NCBI GenBank assembly: GCA_016764135.1
Contig: JAESSL010000421.1
Coordinates: forward strand, 1 to 8,058
DNA from: Alphaproteobacteria bacterium
GTDB taxonomy: Bacteria > Pseudomonadota > Alphaproteobacteria > UBA8366 > GCA-2717185
DNA: 8,058 nucleotides
Reading direction: 5' to 3'
The notes below the pieces were generated by a model. It did not search any database. It was not told the origin of the DNA and worked only from the letters and a program-made list of their open reading frames with translations. Each line of letters begins with the position of its first letter. Position 1 is the stretch's first letter. The position numbers and the translations under genes are program-made. Below, piece by piece: positions 6,918 through 8,058 of this stretch.

Positions 6918-6967
6918 TGACGGGCGATCGATCATGAACAAATTTTCCGAACAATTAATTCGTGAAT

Positions 6968-7477
6968 TTATGTCGGTTCGGCGGCGTCGAAGCGTCGCCG
7001 GTCCTCGTCATCGGACATAATGCCAAGCATGACGGTGCGAAACCCTTCCACCGCCTCTGCGCCGGCGTCGCGATAGGCGCGCGCAATTCGGATACGCTGA
7101 TTTTCGGTCAGTTGTCGTTCCAGCTCTCGCCCCTTTTCCGTTAGTTCGATAAGGCGCCGTCGCCGGTCCAGCGCGCTGGTCGTTTGAACGATGTAATTGT
7201 CCGTTAACAATTGTGCGAGCACCCGGTTAAGGCTTTGCTTGGTGATCTTCAGAATCCCAAGGAGTTCCTTCATAGTGACGCCTGGATACCGACCGATAAA
7301 ATAGATCGCGCGGTGATGAGCGCGACCTAGATGATGCCGGACCAGCATCGCGTCAGGCTCGGCGATAAAGTCCCGGTACGCAAAGAAAAGCATCTCTATG
7401 GCCTGGCGCAGTTCCGCGTCGTTCGGCGGTGTGGCGGTATTTTGGGCGCCGGGCTTTACGTTGAGGTCAGGCGCCAT
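6968..7477 (-). CDS. MarR-family regulator (PetP-like)
   Basis: A 169-residue MarR-type winged-helix protein (from the ATG). After an N-terminal tail come LFFAYRDFIAEPDAML and GRAHHRAIYFIGRYPG, then the helix-turn-helix MKELLGILKITKQSLNRVLAQL and the wing YIVQTTSALDRRRRLIELTEKG with its basic DRRRR turn. The FFAYRDF...GRAHHR...ITKQSL pattern is that of PetP, the MarR partner of PetR in Rhodobacter. An upstream in-frame GTG at 7483 would add two residues. I prefer ATG at 7477, because GGAAAG (7491-7486) is eight bases from it but only two from the GTG. It is on the same strand as the regulator and kinase genes, 115 bp before them with a probable extra promoter, and divergent from ilvE. Autorepression at the 7501-7515 repeat is an inference. 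No ligand can be proposed. Confidence 0.92.
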   Translation of the reverse strand: MAPDLNVKPGAQNTATPPNDAELRQAIEMLFFAYRDFIAEPDAMLVRHHLGRAHHRAIYFIGRYPGVTMKELLGILKITKQSLNRVLAQLLTDNYIVQTTSALDRRRRLIELTEKGRELERQLTENQRIRIARAYRDAGAEAVEGFRTVMLGIMSDDEDRRRFDAAEPT

Positions 7478-7500
7478 GGGCACGTCTTTCCAAACAATAA

Positions 7501-7539
7501 GTCAGTATTATTGACATAAATGGTTCGCAATGTTACTTC
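7501..7539 (+). promoter_or_regulatory. Divergent MarR/ilvE control region: TTGACA box and inverted repeat
   Basis: A consensus -35 hexamer, TTGACA, is at 7511-7516 on the plus strand, 17 bp before a poor -10 (TACTTC, 7534-7539). It would read towards ilvE with a leader of about 110 nt. It overlaps an inverted repeat GTCA-N7-TGAC (7501-7515), only 24 bp upstream of the MarR start codon. Such a site suits a MarR dimer repressing its own gene and perhaps ilvE. On the minus strand, TTGCGA (7529-7524) with TACTGA 17 bp on is a weak promoter for the MarR gene. Confidence 0.4.
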
Positions 7540-7555
7540 GTGGTCGTGATTAGCG

Positions 7556-7638
7556 ATGGTTCGTTACGATTGTCTAGGGCATTTTGTAATTAGGCTACGC
7601 ATGGAATAACGTTGGAAGAGCCGCCCGGCAAGCGGCGG
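7556..7638 (+). other. Possible ilvE leader: short ORF and hairpin
   Basis: A 17-codon reading frame (7556-7609, MVRYDCLGHFVIRLRME, stop TAA) holds five branched-chain residues, including two rare CTA leucine codons. It has no clear ribosome site. It ends 11 bp before a small GC hairpin (GCCGC 7620-7624 with GCGGC 7632-7636), which directly precedes the ilvE ribosome site. No U run follows. This could be chance. Confidence 0.2.
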
Positions 7639-7655
7639 TGTTGGAGGAAGAGCTC

Positions 7656-8058
7656 ATGGAAGGTTTCGCCGATCAACCGGGTCATATCTGGTATAATGGA
7701 GAATTTAGGCCTTGGAAGGAAGCGACAACACATGTGCTGACCCATGCGCTGCATTATGCATCCTGCGTCTTTGAAGGCGAGCGGGCGTATAATGGTCGCA
7801 TCTTCAAACTGGAAGAGCATACGGAGCGGCTGTTTGAGGGCGCGGGCGTTATGGGAATGGATGTTCCCTACACCCCTGCGGAGATCAACAGGGCTTGCCG
7901 CGAACTCATTGAAAAGCAAGGTATTACCGAGGGCTATCTTCGTCCGGTTATTTTTCGTGGATCTGAAATGATGGGCGTGTCGGCGCAATCGGCGCGTATT
8001 AACGTGGCGATTGCGGCATGGGAATGGCCGGAATATTTTGCGGACCGGATGGCGGGAA
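7656..8058 (+). CDS. ilvE: Branched-chain amino acid aminotransferase, N-terminal part, cut by window edge
   Basis: An open frame of 134 codons runs off the right edge. It is a PLP class-IV aminotransferase: WYNGEFRPWKEATTHVLTHALHY (12-34), then the marker CVFEGERAYNGRIFKLEEHTERL (37-59) and LRPVIFRGSEMMGVSA (95-110). These match IlvE of alphaproteobacteria, which interconverts Val, Leu and Ile with their 2-oxo acids using glutamate and 2-oxoglutarate in the cytosol. The PLP lysine lies past the edge. GGAGGA (7643-7648) is seven bases from the ATG, an excellent ribosome site that fixes the start. It is divergent from the PetP-like MarR gene, with 178 bp between their starts holding the shared control region. 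D-amino acid and aminodeoxychorismate class-IV enzymes are possible but less likely. Confidence 0.95.
   Translation, partial: MEGFADQPGHIWYNGEFRPWKEATTHVLTHALHYASCVFEGERAYNGRIFKLEEHTERLFEGAGVMGMDVPYTPAEINRACRELIEKQGITEGYLRPVIFRGSEMMGVSAQSARINVAIAAWEWPEYFADRMAG

Noticed and set aside
7590..7988. 132-residue minus-strand frame opposite ilvE
   Set aside because: It overlaps the clear IlvE frame, has no ribosome site and shows no recognisable domain.

Overview
The window looks like chromosomal DNA from an alphaproteobacterium. The main pointers are a PetP-type MarR regulator divergent from ilvE and a PetR-like OmpR regulator next to an EnvZ-like kinase, plus the moderately GC-rich coding DNA. 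I cannot name a genus. No tRNA, rRNA, CRISPR array, insertion sequence or phage gene is visible. All the coding DNA looks native, with usual codon use.

Left part (about 1-2980, minus strand): a three-gene cluster read right to left. It encodes an outer-membrane porin (2690 to 1611), an imelysin/M75 periplasmic protein (1574 to 294) and the first 74 codons of a di-heme oxidoreductase (DUF1111) cut by the left edge (224 to 1). An AT-rich 292-bp region before the porin holds a near-consensus Fur box (2763-2781). A strong 15-bp hairpin (246-285) sits between imelysin and the di-heme gene. The set resembles an iron-responsive envelope module in the style of EfeO/IrpA: entry through the outer membrane, binding by the M75 protein, and periplasmic redox chemistry by a di-heme protein. 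The iron link is an inference from the Fur box and from what is known of M75 proteins.

Middle (2983-4746, minus strand): a full-length Baeyer-Villiger flavin monooxygenase, apparently unrelated in pathway to its neighbours.

Right part (4828-8058): a two-component pair on the minus strand (OmpR/PetR-like regulator, then EnvZ-like kinase, 15 bp apart), preceded by a PetP-like MarR gene on the same strand. The branched-chain aminotransferase gene ilvE is divergent on the plus strand and cut by the right edge. The 172-178 bp between the MarR gene and ilvE contains a TTGACA box overlapping an inverted repeat, suggesting shared control.

The most interesting candidates are the Fur-box porin-imelysin-di-heme module and the linkage of a dedicated kinase to PetR/PetP-type regulators. 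Neither is proven novel from sequence alone.
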